DNA from: an uncultured Muribaculum sp.
Lineage (GTDB): Bacteria; Bacteroidota; Bacteroidia; Bacteroidales; Muribaculaceae
DNA: 64,000 nucleotides
Direction: 5' to 3'
Assembly (NCBI GenBank): GCA_910587665.1
Contig: CAJUMZ010000015.1
Location: 1 to 64,000 of the forward strand
Made by a program: the position numbers and the translations under genes. A model generated the notes under the pieces. The model was not told the DNA's origin and did not search any database. It worked only from the letters and a program-made list of their open reading frames with translations. This document shows, one piece after another, positions 17,089 to 25,384 of this stretch. Every line of letters begins with the position of its first letter. Positions within the stretch are counted from its first letter, which is position 1.

Positions 17089-17112
17089 AAAAGTAGCTTT
17101 AGTCCTTTCTGC

Positions 17113-17120
17113 AAAGTTAC
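17113..17120 (-). promoter_or_regulatory. -7 box of the DUF1848 gene
   Basis: TAACTTTG on the - strand, about 25 bases before the GTG start at 17088. It lies inside the longest possible reading frame and decides for the shorter start. Confidence 0.55.
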
Positions 17121-17287
17121 AGACAGATATGAGCAACAATACGACACAGTTAGAATAATAAATGTTATTTATATGGATATTCCTCCTCTATATAAAAATA
17201 CAATATCAATCCCGAATTATATACAAACAAATCCAAAATGTCACGTCAAAAATACAAACATATTTCGCCATATAAGGCTATAAAACA

Positions 17288-17325
17288 CCAGCCATACAAA
17301 CAAATTAATTTGTTTATATAGCTGG
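17288..17325 (-). terminator. Long palindrome after the DUF2795 gene
   Basis: A 38-base near-perfect palindrome: CCAGC-ATA-AAACAAA pairs with TTTGTTT-TAT-GCTGG, with two mismatches, around TTAA. It lies downstream of the DUF2795 gene and upstream of the DUF1848 gene. It probably ends the DUF2795 transcript; a protein-binding site is also possible because the flanking T-run is short. Confidence 0.55.
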
Positions 17326-17353
17326 CTTATAGATTATTACGCGATTTTATATC

Positions 17354-17575
17354 TCAATACTCCTCTTCGTTGAAGAAGAAGTCTTCTTTGGAGGGGTAGT
17401 CGGGCCAGATGTCTTCGATACATTCGTAGGTTTCGCCTTCGTCTTCCATTTCCTGAAGGTTTTCGATTACTTCAAGGGGTGCTCCGGAGCGCATGGCGTA
17501 GTCGATGAGCTCTTCCTTGGTTGCGGGCCAGGGGGCGTCTTCAAGCTTTGATGCAAGTTCAAGTGTCCAATACAT
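17354..17575 (-). CDS. DUF2795 domain-containing protein
   Basis: A 73-residue acidic protein of the DUF2795 family, common and strongly conserved in Bacteroidales. The pattern LASKLEDAPWPATKEELIDYA, followed by GAPLEVIENLQE and the acidic tail ending in FFFNEEEY, is typical. In other bacteria related domains occur in small predicted nucleic-acid-binding or regulatory proteins, but no function is established. It sits alone between the palindrome at 17288 and the adenosyltransferase gene, on the same strand. Confidence 0.88.
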   Translation of the reverse strand: MYWTLELASKLEDAPWPATKEELIDYAMRSGAPLEVIENLQEMEDEGETYECIEDIWPDYPSKEDFFFNEEEY

Positions 17576-17622
17576 ATTCGGGATAGATTTAATTTTACGT
17601 TAAGTTTATGTCGTTGTATTAA

Positions 17623-18186
17623 CTAACAATTTTTATCCCAAAATATTTCATCAAATTGGTTGGCGACATTGTTAAATCGTGCAAACACGAAGAGGAAGTC
17701 GCTGAGGCGGTTGACAAACTTGAGCACATTGGGATCGACATAGGTGGTGTCGGCAAGAGCCACGATGCGGCGCTCGCAGCGGCGGCACATTGTGCGGCAC
17801 ACATGAGCAACGGCGGAGCGGTGAGTTCCGCCGGGGAGCACGAAGTTGGTGAGCGGCGGGAGCTGTATATCCATTTCGTCGATACATCTTTCGATGCGCT
17901 CGATGTCGTCATGACCCAATCCGGGGCATTGTGTTATGGCATTGTCAGGGTTGGGCGTGGCAAGGTATGCCCCGATATTGAATAGTTTGTTCTGCACGCG
18001 GCGCAGGAGATCTACATACTCCGGCTGCAGATTGGGTATTGCTACAAGCACGCCGATGTTGGCGTTGAGTTCATCGACCGAACCGTAGGCTTCAATGCGT
18101 ATGTCGGTCTTCTTGACACGCATTCCCCCTACGAGGGAAGTAGCGCCAGTATCACCGGTGCAAGTGTACACTTTGCTTTTTGTCAT
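17623..18186 (-). CDS. Cob(I)alamin adenosyltransferase (PduO type)
   Basis: Transfers the adenosyl group of ATP to cob(I)alamin to give adenosylcobalamin. The 187-residue protein shows the PduO pattern: TGDTGATSLVGGMRVKKTDIRIEAYGSVDELNANIG at the N-terminus (ATP binding), then FVLPGGTHRSAVAHVCRTMCRRCERR and NRLSDFLFVFAR. It is the short single-domain form. It is monocistronic here, between DUF2795 and the K+ channel gene, and no cobalamin riboswitch is seen upstream. The coenzyme would serve, for example, methylmalonyl-CoA mutase elsewhere in the genome. Confidence 0.95.
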   Translation of the reverse strand: MTKSKVYTCTGDTGATSLVGGMRVKKTDIRIEAYGSVDELNANIGVLVAIPNLQPEYVDLLRRVQNKLFNIGAYLATPNPDNAITQCPGLGHDDIERIERCIDEMDIQLPPLTNFVLPGGTHRSAVAHVCRTMCRRCERRIVALADTTYVDPNVLKFVNRLSDFLFVFARFNNVANQFDEIFWDKNC

Positions 18187-18272
18187 AGTGGTAAGGTTAA
18201 AATGTGGGCGGCAAAGATAAGTAATTTTTTTGACATAAGCAACATGCTTTTTATGCGGCCGTTACGGGGCAC

Positions 18273-19199
18273 TCACTGCCTGTCGCGACCGCCGGCGACC
18301 CTTGTGAGGGCAGCCTCCAGCTTTGTGGCGAGGGTGGCGTTGTCTTTTATGAAATAGTACAGCTCTGCGACGGGATACATCTCGCTGTCGGGCTTGAACT
18401 CCTGACTGCCATCTACGGAGGCGATCTTACGTGATATCTCAGCCTCTACAGCCGGCTTCTCCGAGAATGTTTCCATGGAGGAAAACATCTGATAGTTTGC
18501 CACAAACGCGAAGCAGTCGTCGACGATATCTTCCCAGAGCGTAAGATCGACCCGGGTGTGGAGCGCGTCAAGCGCGAGACTCGTCTGTCCGGCACAGCGG
18601 AGCAGCCTCTCAACCGCAGGCTTGCGGCTGCGGTCAAACGGAAGTCCCGACGGCTTGAACAGATCAGTCATGTCGCTGAACTTAAATTCCGGATCGTAGC
18701 GTGCATCGCTGTCCCGACGTTCTTTTACCGGGGTGGTCACGGCATAGCAGTAGGCAAGGAAGAGGTTGAGGCTGTGCAGTATCGACGGGGTGAGTTTAAG
18801 CAGCTTCTCGCGTTCGGTGGCAAAATGCACGGCACGCTGCTTCTCGATCTCCGACTCGACGTCGATCTCCGACTTCATCGACCCTACGGCATTGAGGAAA
18901 AAGCCGAGAAGTATCAACCCGCATGTCACCTCGACCGCTGTCACCGCCTGCGCCCATCCGTGGGCCGGCGTATAGTCGCCGAAGCCGAGGGTGGTGATGG
19001 TGACTATGCTATAATACAGCCATGAGCCGAAATCGGTGCCCGCGCCGTCGGGGATGCGAAACTGGCTGTCGGGGAGCCACATATAAATCAGCGCAAAAAT
19101 CGGTGCGAGCGCCACATAAAGCCCTATCCACACAATTGGGCGGATGTTGGATACGACATGAAAGAAATGCCGAAGCCTGTTGGATAATACTTGCCACAT
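18273..19199 (-). CDS. Two-helix potassium channel protein
   Basis: A 308-residue ion channel subunit. An N-terminal membrane helix (PIVWIGLYVALAPIFALIYMWL, about 21-42) is followed by a pore helix and the selectivity filter TTLGFGD (69-75) and a second membrane helix (ITAVEVTCGLILLGFFLNAVG region). This is the minimal 2TM potassium channel. The remaining ~190 residues are cytoplasmic and helical, with no recognised RCK or cyclic-nucleotide domain, so gating is unknown. It is transcribed divergently from the TPR regulator gene at 19335. Confidence 0.9.
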   Translation of the reverse strand: MWQVLSNRLRHFFHVVSNIRPIVWIGLYVALAPIFALIYMWLPDSQFRIPDGAGTDFGSWLYYSIVTITTLGFGDYTPAHGWAQAVTAVEVTCGLILLGFFLNAVGSMKSEIDVESEIEKQRAVHFATEREKLLKLTPSILHSLNLFLAYCYAVTTPVKERRDSDARYDPEFKFSDMTDLFKPSGLPFDRSRKPAVERLLRCAGQTSLALDALHTRVDLTLWEDIVDDCFAFVANYQMFSSMETFSEKPAVEAEISRKIASVDGSQEFKPDSEMYPVAELYYFIKDNATLATKLEAALTRVAGGRDRQ

Positions 19200-19334
19200 G
19201 ACAGATATGATTTTTTATAAAAACATATCCGAGGGGCAAAAAGATTTACAGAATGTAACATTTCACAACGCTATCACATTGATTATGTGATAATATTGTT
19301 GTAACTTTGTTTGTAGTAATTAGAAAAAGTAATC

Positions 19335-20981
19335 GTGTTTAATCCTACAATATTCTCCAAAACCGCCCGCTGCATCATATTAGCTGTTGCGCTGCTGCTT
19401 GCGTGGGGTTGCCCACGCCACCCCGAGGCTGCCGCACTTGACCGAGCCGAGAGGCTCATGGAGGAGCATCCCGACAGCGCGCTTGCCCTGCTCGACACCA
19501 TCGACGGCTCCCGACTGACGGGAGAAGTGCAGGCTCGCCATGCCCTCCTGCTCTCCCAAGCTCTTGACAAAAACTATATCGACGTCACCGACGACTCGCT
19601 CATCAACATAGCCGTCGGTTACTATGAAAAAAGCGATGACCTGCGCCGGCTTATGCTAAGCCATTTTTATCACGCGCGCGTACTATATAATAAAGAGTCA
19701 TATGCACGTAGCCTGCTTGTCCACCACAAAAGCCTGCGATGCGCCCAGCAGCTTGGCGATGACTTCTGGTGCGGAAGAAACGCCGACCAGATCTATCATT
19801 TATATGAAAATTTTTATCATAGTAATGATGCCATGTATTATGCACAACTATCATATAATTATTTTGCCAAGTTATCCAAGCAGCCATATTTACTTCACGC
19901 ATCATATAATCATATGAGAGCCAACTTTAATATTGGTAATTATAACGAAGTTCTACGTATCTCGCCCGAATTATGCGATTCAGCGATTGCCTATAATAAT
20001 AAGACAATATATGCAGAAGCGATGAGGATGTATGCAGAGGCAAAATATTATACCTATAACTATGAGGGAGCGACGAAGATTATTAAGCAATTACTAAATG
20101 AGAATGTGGATGCGGAACTATATCCTTTACTTGGATTGATATATATGGATAGTGGTCATGATGACTTAATTGATAATATCCCTAATGAAGCATTTGATAG
20201 CCTTTCTCCTAATGCGGTATCATTCAAAAGTATAAAAGCAAAACATAACGGTGACTTTAAGACTGCACTCCATTTTGCAGAAATACTCATGATGCAAAAT
20301 GACAGTGTGTTAGAGAATTCTTTAAACCAAGGATTTAGTCATTCATTGGCTGATTACTACTATTATGAAAATCAAATTCAAGAATTTAAATTGAAAAATG
20401 AAAGACGTAACAGTGCATTTGTAATCTTTATTTTATGCCTATTGATTTTAATCATTATCTTTTGTGGTGTATGGCTAATCAATAAACAAAAGCGCACTGT
20501 CAAACGAAACATCACTATCGCGGAAAATTTAAATGATATATTGTCTCTTCGTGACACAGACTTAAAAATTGCTCAGGAACATCTTAGAGAACTATTAAGT
20601 TCAAAATATGCTGAATTTAATGAATTATGCACTGCTTATTATGAAAATCAATCAACCAATTCTCTAAAAAAAAGAATATCGAATGAAGTTGAAGCTCTTA
20701 TAAATAGTTTTTCTTCAATAGAAAAATTAAAAGAGTTTGAATCAATTATTGATAAAAATTGTTCTCAACTGATGTCCTCTTTAAAGAACGATTTGCCCAA
20801 TTTAAAAGACGCAGACTACAGACTATTTATATATTGTTTATTCGGCTTCTCCAATTCTGCCATATCTTTATTCCTTAAAGAGGATAATCTGGAATCTGTA
20901 TATAACCGTAAGGCTCGTCTTAAAACTAAAATCAAAAAACTCTCATCGATAAAAAAGGATATATACTTATCCTATCTTTAA
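19335..20981 (+). CDS. TPR-containing membrane-anchored regulator
   Basis: A 548-residue protein with an N-terminal hydrophobic segment ending in WGC (possible but non-ideal lipobox), TPR-like helical repeats (about 35-360), one clear membrane helix (FVIFILCLLILIIIFCGVWLI, about 378-398) and a cytoplasmic C-terminal part with a coiled coil and a final helix-rich region resembling LuxR-like DNA-binding ends of Bacteroidales TPR regulators. It would sense in the periplasm and act inside; this is inference. The start is a GTG after a TAACTTTG box. Codon and base composition change about codon 150: GC-rich before, AT-rich after. Confidence 0.8.
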   Translation: MFNPTIFSKTARCIILAVALLLAWGCPRHPEAAALDRAERLMEEHPDSALALLDTIDGSRLTGEVQARHALLLSQALDKNYIDVTDDSLINIAVGYYEKSDDLRRLMLSHFYHARVLYNKESYARSLLVHHKSLRCAQQLGDDFWCGRNADQIYHLYENFYHSNDAMYYAQLSYNYFAKLSKQPYLLHASYNHMRANFNIGNYNEVLRISPELCDSAIAYNNKTIYAEAMRMYAEAKYYTYNYEGATKIIKQLLNENVDAELYPLLGLIYMDSGHDDLIDNIPNEAFDSLSPNAVSFKSIKAKHNGDFKTALHFAEILMMQNDSVLENSLNQGFSHSLADYYYYENQIQEFKLKNERRNSAFVIFILCLLILIIIFCGVWLINKQKRTVKRNITIAENLNDILSLRDTDLKIAQEHLRELLSSKYAEFNELCTAYYENQSTNSLKKRISNEVEALINSFSSIEKLKEFESIIDKNCSQLMSSLKNDLPNLKDADYRLFIYCLFGFSNSAISLFLKEDNLESVYNRKARLKTKIKKLSSIKKDIYLSYL

Positions 20982-21359
20982 ATATTATTGAATCAAACGG
21001 TACAATACCAGGCTATCCAAATCAATTACGAAAACGCCTAGACAATCCTAAATAAATTGGGACCGGTTTCAGTTTTTTGTCTATAAATAACACTTGAATC
21101 TAACATTACAATCACAACGCTCTGATTATAAGTAAAATACAAACCAAAAGCGCATCACAAAAGACTAATTATTTATAAATCAGCTTATTACATTTTGCAT
21201 CTCCACAAAAACAAAAATCAATAAATCCACATTTTATATTTCCCTATCCTACAGGCAGATACGGCACAAAAGAGCCATCGAAAAAACAAACGAATTAAGC
21301 CAAAAAATCACAATAATAGCAGTTTAATGGTGTATTTTTGCAAAAAAAAGTTTTTTTCT
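20982..21359. other. AT-rich intergenic region
   Basis: 378 bases without a gene on either strand. Apart from a TATTTTTG box near 21333-21340, just before the next gene, I see no RNA gene, terminator with a good stem, or repeat. Confidence 0.5.
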
Positions 21360-21752
21360 ATGAGTTTAATTAAATCAATCATTGCAGCTGCTACTTTAGC
21401 AATTATTCTTGCCCCATTTTGTGGTGCACAGAACAACAGTTCATCAAGGAATAGTCAACCGATAACCTTGAAGAAGCACAAAACCGGAAAAACAGAGATG
21501 CCGCGTATGCCGAGCAATCAGTATTTGGAGTTCATTTATTTCAGTGATCCGGGTGAATGTCTGTTTACTTTTAGCTATGATATCGAGACGCTGTCGGTAA
21601 CTATAGTTGAAGTGAATACAAATTGTACATACTTAGGAGAGGTATCGCAAGACAATCCGATCATGTATCAAGAGCTCCCCGCAGGCGATTATCACATAAC
21701 CTGCATCACCGAGGAGGGAGACATCTATGAAGGCGAAGACCACATTCAGTAA
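21360..21752 (+). CDS. Small secreted protein, possibly DUF3244-like
   Basis: A 130-residue exported protein. The signal peptide is SLIKSIIAAATLAIILAPFCGAQ. The mature part is about 105 residues and appears to be a small beta sandwich, with FTFSYDIETLSVTIVEVN and LPAGDYHITCITEEG; the pattern recalls the DUF3244-type secreted proteins of Bacteroidetes, but weakly. An ATG at 21327 in the same frame is less likely because a TATTTTTG promoter box (21333-21340) follows it. It begins a run of small secreted genes that are AT-rich compared with the core genome. Confidence 0.65.
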   Translation: MSLIKSIIAAATLAIILAPFCGAQNNSSSRNSQPITLKKHKTGKTEMPRMPSNQYLEFIYFSDPGECLFTFSYDIETLSVTIVEVNTNCTYLGEVSQDNPIMYQELPAGDYHITCITEEGDIYEGEDHIQ

Positions 21753-21794
21753 ACAGTTAAATCCAACATTATAATAAATTAAAAAACATTCAAG

Positions 21795-22379
21795 ATGAAA
21801 AAGGTAATTTTTTGTTTAGCTATTTTATTAGGAATTGCATTGTCAGGCTGTTCAGACAATGCTGACATCATTGCAGCAAATACTGATGATACTGACTTTA
21901 CTTCTGATGATTTGTTGAGACAGGGCGTAAATGAATATGCTGGGTGGCAATCATCCTCTAACTATATTGAGAGTTCAAGATCTTCAGTAAATGTGATCAC
22001 TTTACAAGGTTATACCTCTAAAGAGAGTGAAGGTAACCAAAAGGTCTATATATTGAAAGACCTTGCCAATCTAATGGATATCAGCAGCAAGACATATATC
22101 GTAGAGTATGTAACGGCATATCAAAATTTAAGAATATCGGGATTGGGATCTAGATGTTATTTTGCAACGACAGATTCTCCGTTATGCGGTACAGTGCCTA
22201 ATAGTAACAGTTGGGAGAAACGAGGATATCTATCTTCAATACCCACAGCAGATGGGGAAATTAGTTTGACTTCAAAATGCATTCATGTAATTTGTGATAT
22301 GTCTGGAATAACCTATGATAAATGGTATCCATGTAAACCCGAACAATTCAAATGGAATTATCTTCTTATAAATCTTTAA
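21795..22379 (+). CDS. Hypothetical lipoprotein (194 aa)
   Basis: A lipoprotein with signal KKVIFCLAILLGIALSGC, lipidated cysteine at about residue 19, followed by an acidic stretch (DNADIIAANTDDTDFTSDD) of the kind that marks export to the Bacteroidetes cell surface. The rest shows no recognisable domain; three further cysteines lie in the C-terminal half. It begins 42 bases after the preceding secreted protein and its end overlaps the next gene by 28 bases, so the three probably form one operon. Function unknown. Confidence 0.75.
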   Translation: MKKVIFCLAILLGIALSGCSDNADIIAANTDDTDFTSDDLLRQGVNEYAGWQSSSNYIESSRSSVNVITLQGYTSKESEGNQKVYILKDLANLMDISSKTYIVEYVTAYQNLRISGLGSRCYFATTDSPLCGTVPNSNSWEKRGYLSSIPTADGEISLTSKCIHVICDMSGITYDKWYPCKPEQFKWNYLLINL

Positions 22380-22876
22380 TAAAAAATAGGCTATCTATAG
22401 TCATAGTAGCCACTCTTGTAGTTACACTTTTCACTGCATGTAATTCTGAAGAGCCTGAGAGAGAAATACCACACCCGGTTACTGTTGATAAATTATTTAC
22501 TACAATTGTAACCGATATGGTATCATCATCTGCCATTGCATTACCGGATGGAATTAATTTTGAGGGTTTCATAATAAATTCTTTTGAAAGCCTTGACAAT
22601 CTTATGCCATCCGAAGTGATTGAGGACTCTCCAGAATATCAAAAAATAGATTTTAAGGATTCTTCACTGATATCTTTGAAATGCAGAATATTTTATGACT
22701 TCAATGATATTGAATATAGGATATACAAGACCGAAGATAAACTTGTAGTGCAACAAATCATACATAAGTCAAAAAGTATGACTCCACGCGGATATTTTAT
22801 AATGTCTAATCTAATGATCGAAAAAATTCCTGACAATATTTCTATTTGTTTACAACAAGGATACCTATTAGATTAA
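22352..22876 (+). CDS. Hypothetical lipoprotein (174 aa)
   Basis: A lipoprotein whose hydrophobic segment LSIVIVATLVVTLFTAC ends in a lipobox-like TAC, followed by acidic residues (NSEEPEREIP). The gene overlaps the preceding one by 28 bases in another frame, so the two are translationally coupled. The mature part has no motif I recognise. Base composition is AT-rich like the two genes before it. It may be the last gene of a three-gene secreted-protein operon. Confidence 0.7.
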   Translation: MELSSYKSLIKNRLSIVIVATLVVTLFTACNSEEPEREIPHPVTVDKLFTTIVTDMVSSSAIALPDGINFEGFIINSFESLDNLMPSEVIEDSPEYQKIDFKDSSLISLKCRIFYDFNDIEYRIYKTEDKLVVQQIIHKSKSMTPRGYFIMSNLMIEKIPDNISICLQQGYLLD

Positions 22877-22977
22877 AGGGCTATCTTATAATCATAAGAG
22901 GAAGATTAAGAAAATAATAGGAACTTTAAATATGTAGGATTAATTTAATAAGTAATACAATTATGTAGCGGGTAGGG

Positions 22978-23039
22978 AAACAAGAAAATGCTTATGAGGC
23001 TTACGCAGTAGTGTGAGTTTATAAGATATTTTCTTGTTT
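22978..23039 (+). terminator. Stem-loop after the lipoprotein operon
   Basis: AAACAAGAAAAT (22978-22989) pairs exactly with ATTTTCTTGTTT (23028-23039), and the stem continues inward with CTTAT against ATAAG. The loop is about 20 bases. A run of T follows partly inside the right arm. It probably terminates the operon, though its length and AT-rich stem leave other roles open. Confidence 0.5.
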
Positions 23040-23051
23040 TCTGCTCGAAAA

Positions 23052-23083
23052 TTTGCATTTTTAAATTTTAAGCATTATGTTTG
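23052..23083 (+). promoter_or_regulatory. Consensus promoter before the 152-aa lipoprotein
   Basis: TTTG (23052-23055), 20 bases, TATGTTTG (23076-23083): a full match to the Bacteroidetes consensus. The gene starts 95 bases downstream, leaving a long untranslated leader. Confidence 0.75.
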
Positions 23084-23177
23084 CGATAATATATCACTGC
23101 AAAGATTCGTGATAATTTGAAAGCAAAAGTCAAAATCGTGTTTCTTCGTGGTGAGCTTAACTAAAATCACTGTAGTT

Positions 23178-23636
23178 ATGGTAAAGAATGTTTTGCTTGG
23201 AGCTGTCCTGGTCGCTGTCTTGGCTTTATCCGGTTGTAATAACGATGAAGACACATGGGAGAAGTGGCGTCCCATAAAGGTTGAGGCGGAAGGCATCGTG
23301 CTTGCCACTTCTTCTTCCGAATTTTATACGGAAGGTACAGCTCCGGCTGAAGGAGGAAACTTTACATTGATTGCCTATAGTGATAACGGAGCCGGTTTAT
23401 CCCTTAGTATAGACGACACCTATGTATGGCGCTATTCGAAATGGGATGAGGATAATACAACACCCATTTATTCAAGCGACTGGGGTGAAGCGACATATAT
23501 GATCGACAAGGATAATACTATAGAGATCAAGCTAAAGTTAAACCCCAATGAGTCCTCGTCGGAGAAAGTATTTGACTTTCAGCTAAGCGGTGCTTATGAA
23601 CTTGTTTATGTCAAAATCACCCAGGCGGCTGAATAG
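23178..23636 (+). CDS. Lipoprotein with a BACON-like C-terminal end
   Basis: A 152-residue lipoprotein with signal KNVLLGAVLVAVLALSGC and acidic residues after the cysteine, suggesting surface exposure. The mature part is a predicted beta sandwich; the phrase EGGNFTLIAYSDNG and the end LVYVKITQAAE resemble BACON or similar carbohydrate-associated Ig-like domains. The frame extends back to a GTG at 23148, but the ATG at 23178 gives a proper signal peptide. Neighbouring upstream lipoproteins are AT-rich, whereas this one is closer to the core composition. Confidence 0.75.
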   Translation: MVKNVLLGAVLVAVLALSGCNNDEDTWEKWRPIKVEAEGIVLATSSSEFYTEGTAPAEGGNFTLIAYSDNGAGLSLSIDDTYVWRYSKWDEDNTTPIYSSDWGEATYMIDKDNTIEIKLKLNPNESSSEKVFDFQLSGAYELVYVKITQAAE

Positions 23637-23732
23637 CCGAAACGGCAATGCAGTGTAACGGTTGCTGCCGTGATGCTTAAATTTGAAGATGCACTATAAC
23701 AAAAAGATGTGGAATATTAAAAAGTATAAGCT

Positions 23733-25187
23733 ATGAAAGGATTTATTCTGTTTTTTGCCGCGATGCTTCCGTGTCTGTCGGCAATCGCGGGCGATGCCCC
23801 GGAAAGGGATTTTATGGAAGTCAACGTGACAGAGCCGGGAAAACTGGCGGAGTTGCTTGGCGAACGCGCCAATGAGATTGACTCGCTTGTGGTGAGCGGC
23901 ACAATCGACGCCACTGACTTTGACGCTATGTGGAGCGCGACATTCTATGGCAATCTTCTGGCTATCAACCTTGAGAATGCAAAGATCACCGACGGCAAAG
24001 TGCCTGACAACGCTTTTTATCACCATGAGGCGCAGCATGTGGCAGGCAGCATCAAGCTTATAGGCTTGCAGCGCATCATCCTTGGAGAGGGTGTCACGGA
24101 GATAGGCGCGAGTGCATTTCTGTATGCGGCAAATCTGCGCGAGATCACGCTTCCCAAGTCATTGCGCAAGCTCGGCGATAACAGTTTCAGCGACTGCTAC
24201 CGACTTATGACATCGCCACTCGTGATACCGGAAGGGGTCACCGCGATACCGCGTCGCTGCTTCATCGGCTGCCGTGCCCTCTCCGAGGTGGTGCTTCCCT
24301 CGACAATCAGGAGTATTGGTGACATGGCATTTTTCAGCAGCAAAATCACAAAAATCAATTTTCCGGAAGGATTGGAGAAAATAGAAAACTGCGCGTTTTA
24401 TGCCACGCGCCTGAAAGAAGTGACGCTTCCAGAGTCATGCCTTACCCTGGAGGGCGAAGGACATTTTTCCCTTAACTACGAGCTTGAGCGTCTCACTCTC
24501 CCCTCAGGGCTCACCGCTATCCCCAACGGTCTCGCTGACAACTGCATGAGCCTTACCGAGGTCAACATTCCTTCCGGCGTGACAGAGATAGGAAAAGAAG
24601 CATTTTATCTCTGTCCGCTCAGCGGCAACATGAAGCTTCCGGAAGGCTTGACCCAAATCGGCGGTAGGGCATTTTCCGGCAGTTCGGGGCTTACCGAGGT
24701 GACATTTCCATCGACCCTTGCCGATCTCGGTCAGTTAAGTTGCGAAGGATGGTCGGGGGTCAGGGTGATACGCTGCTGCTCGGCAGTGCCGCCGCATTGC
24801 GCAATCTCGCCCAAAGGCTTCGGCTCGTTTGGTGAACCTGATTACAGTGTCAACGGCGGTATCCTTACCAATATACCGGTCTATATCCCCAAAGGCTCGA
24901 TCGAACTTTACCGCAATGCGCCGGGGTGGGATTGCTTTTTCAATTTCATCGAGACCGACAACCCGTCGGCAAGCATTACGGCTGTGACCGGCGATGACGC
25001 ACCGGCTATAGCCGGCGAAGGTAACGAGATTGTGATAAGCGGTTGCGACGGACATTATGCCATATACACGCTTGACGGCACGACAATAGCGGCTGGCAAT
25101 GCAGGCGCAGGCGAAGTCAGGGTGACGGTAGCCTCCGGATGCTATATAGTCAATGCGGCGGGTGCAGTCAAGAAGATCCGCATCTAA
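23733..25187 (+). CDS. Secreted leucine-rich repeat (BspA-like) protein
   Basis: A 484-residue exported protein. Signal peptide MKGFILFFAAMLPCLSAIAG; then about ten LRR_5/BspA-type repeats of the form I-x-x-x-A-F-x-x-C-x-x-L-x-x-V-x-L-P-x-x-(L/V)-x-x-I, from about residue 115 to 350; then a C-terminal domain (about 420-484) ending YTLDGTTIAAG...GCYIVNAAGAVKKIRI, which resembles type IX secretion sorting tails. It probably sits at the cell surface and binds a host or bacterial ligand; the ligand is unknown. A second, shorter LRR protein lies at 52636. Confidence 0.88.
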   Translation: MKGFILFFAAMLPCLSAIAGDAPERDFMEVNVTEPGKLAELLGERANEIDSLVVSGTIDATDFDAMWSATFYGNLLAINLENAKITDGKVPDNAFYHHEAQHVAGSIKLIGLQRIILGEGVTEIGASAFLYAANLREITLPKSLRKLGDNSFSDCYRLMTSPLVIPEGVTAIPRRCFIGCRALSEVVLPSTIRSIGDMAFFSSKITKINFPEGLEKIENCAFYATRLKEVTLPESCLTLEGEGHFSLNYELERLTLPSGLTAIPNGLADNCMSLTEVNIPSGVTEIGKEAFYLCPLSGNMKLPEGLTQIGGRAFSGSSGLTEVTFPSTLADLGQLSCEGWSGVRVIRCCSAVPPHCAISPKGFGSFGEPDYSVNGGILTNIPVYIPKGSIELYRNAPGWDCFFNFIETDNPSASITAVTGDDAPAIAGEGNEIVISGCDGHYAIYTLDGTTIAAGNAGAGEVRVTVASGCYIVNAAGAVKKIRI

Positions 25188-25221
25188 TCATACGACATAT
25201 TTTCTATGGCGTGGCACATCT

Positions 25222-25361
25222 GCGGGCGACCTCCCGGTCGCCCCTACGTTTTGACAGGATACATATTGACGCAATATAAAAATTGATACGTCATTAAATT
25301 GACGCGATATAAATTGATGCAACATAAATAATGATGTAGGGGCGACCGGGAGGTCGCCCGC
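25222..25361. repeat. 26-bp inverted repeats enclosing short tandem repeats
   Basis: A GC-rich 26-bp sequence containing GGGCGACCTCCCGGTCGCCC (25222-25247) is repeated in exact inverted form at 25336-25361. Each arm is itself a hairpin. Between them lie four AT-rich units of 15-17 bp starting ATTGAYGC or ATTGATAC (25265-25329). The arms resemble widespread REP/MITE-like GGGGCGACC repeats seen in many bacterial genomes. It lies between the convergent ends of the LRR and DUF4369 genes, where it could also stop both transcripts. Confidence 0.8.
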
Positions 25362-25384
25362 GTTGCATTATGGAGGCTATTGAG

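Larger units (their letters stand above)
22877..23177. other. Intergenic region with stem-loop and promoter
   Basis: 300 bases with no gene. It contains an imperfect stem-loop at 22978-23039 and a consensus promoter at 23052-23083, described separately. I see nothing else. Confidence 0.6.

Noticed and set aside
17623..18272. A cobalamin riboswitch before the adenosyltransferase gene
   Set aside because: The upstream gap is only about 85 bases and no B12-box-like conserved core is visible.
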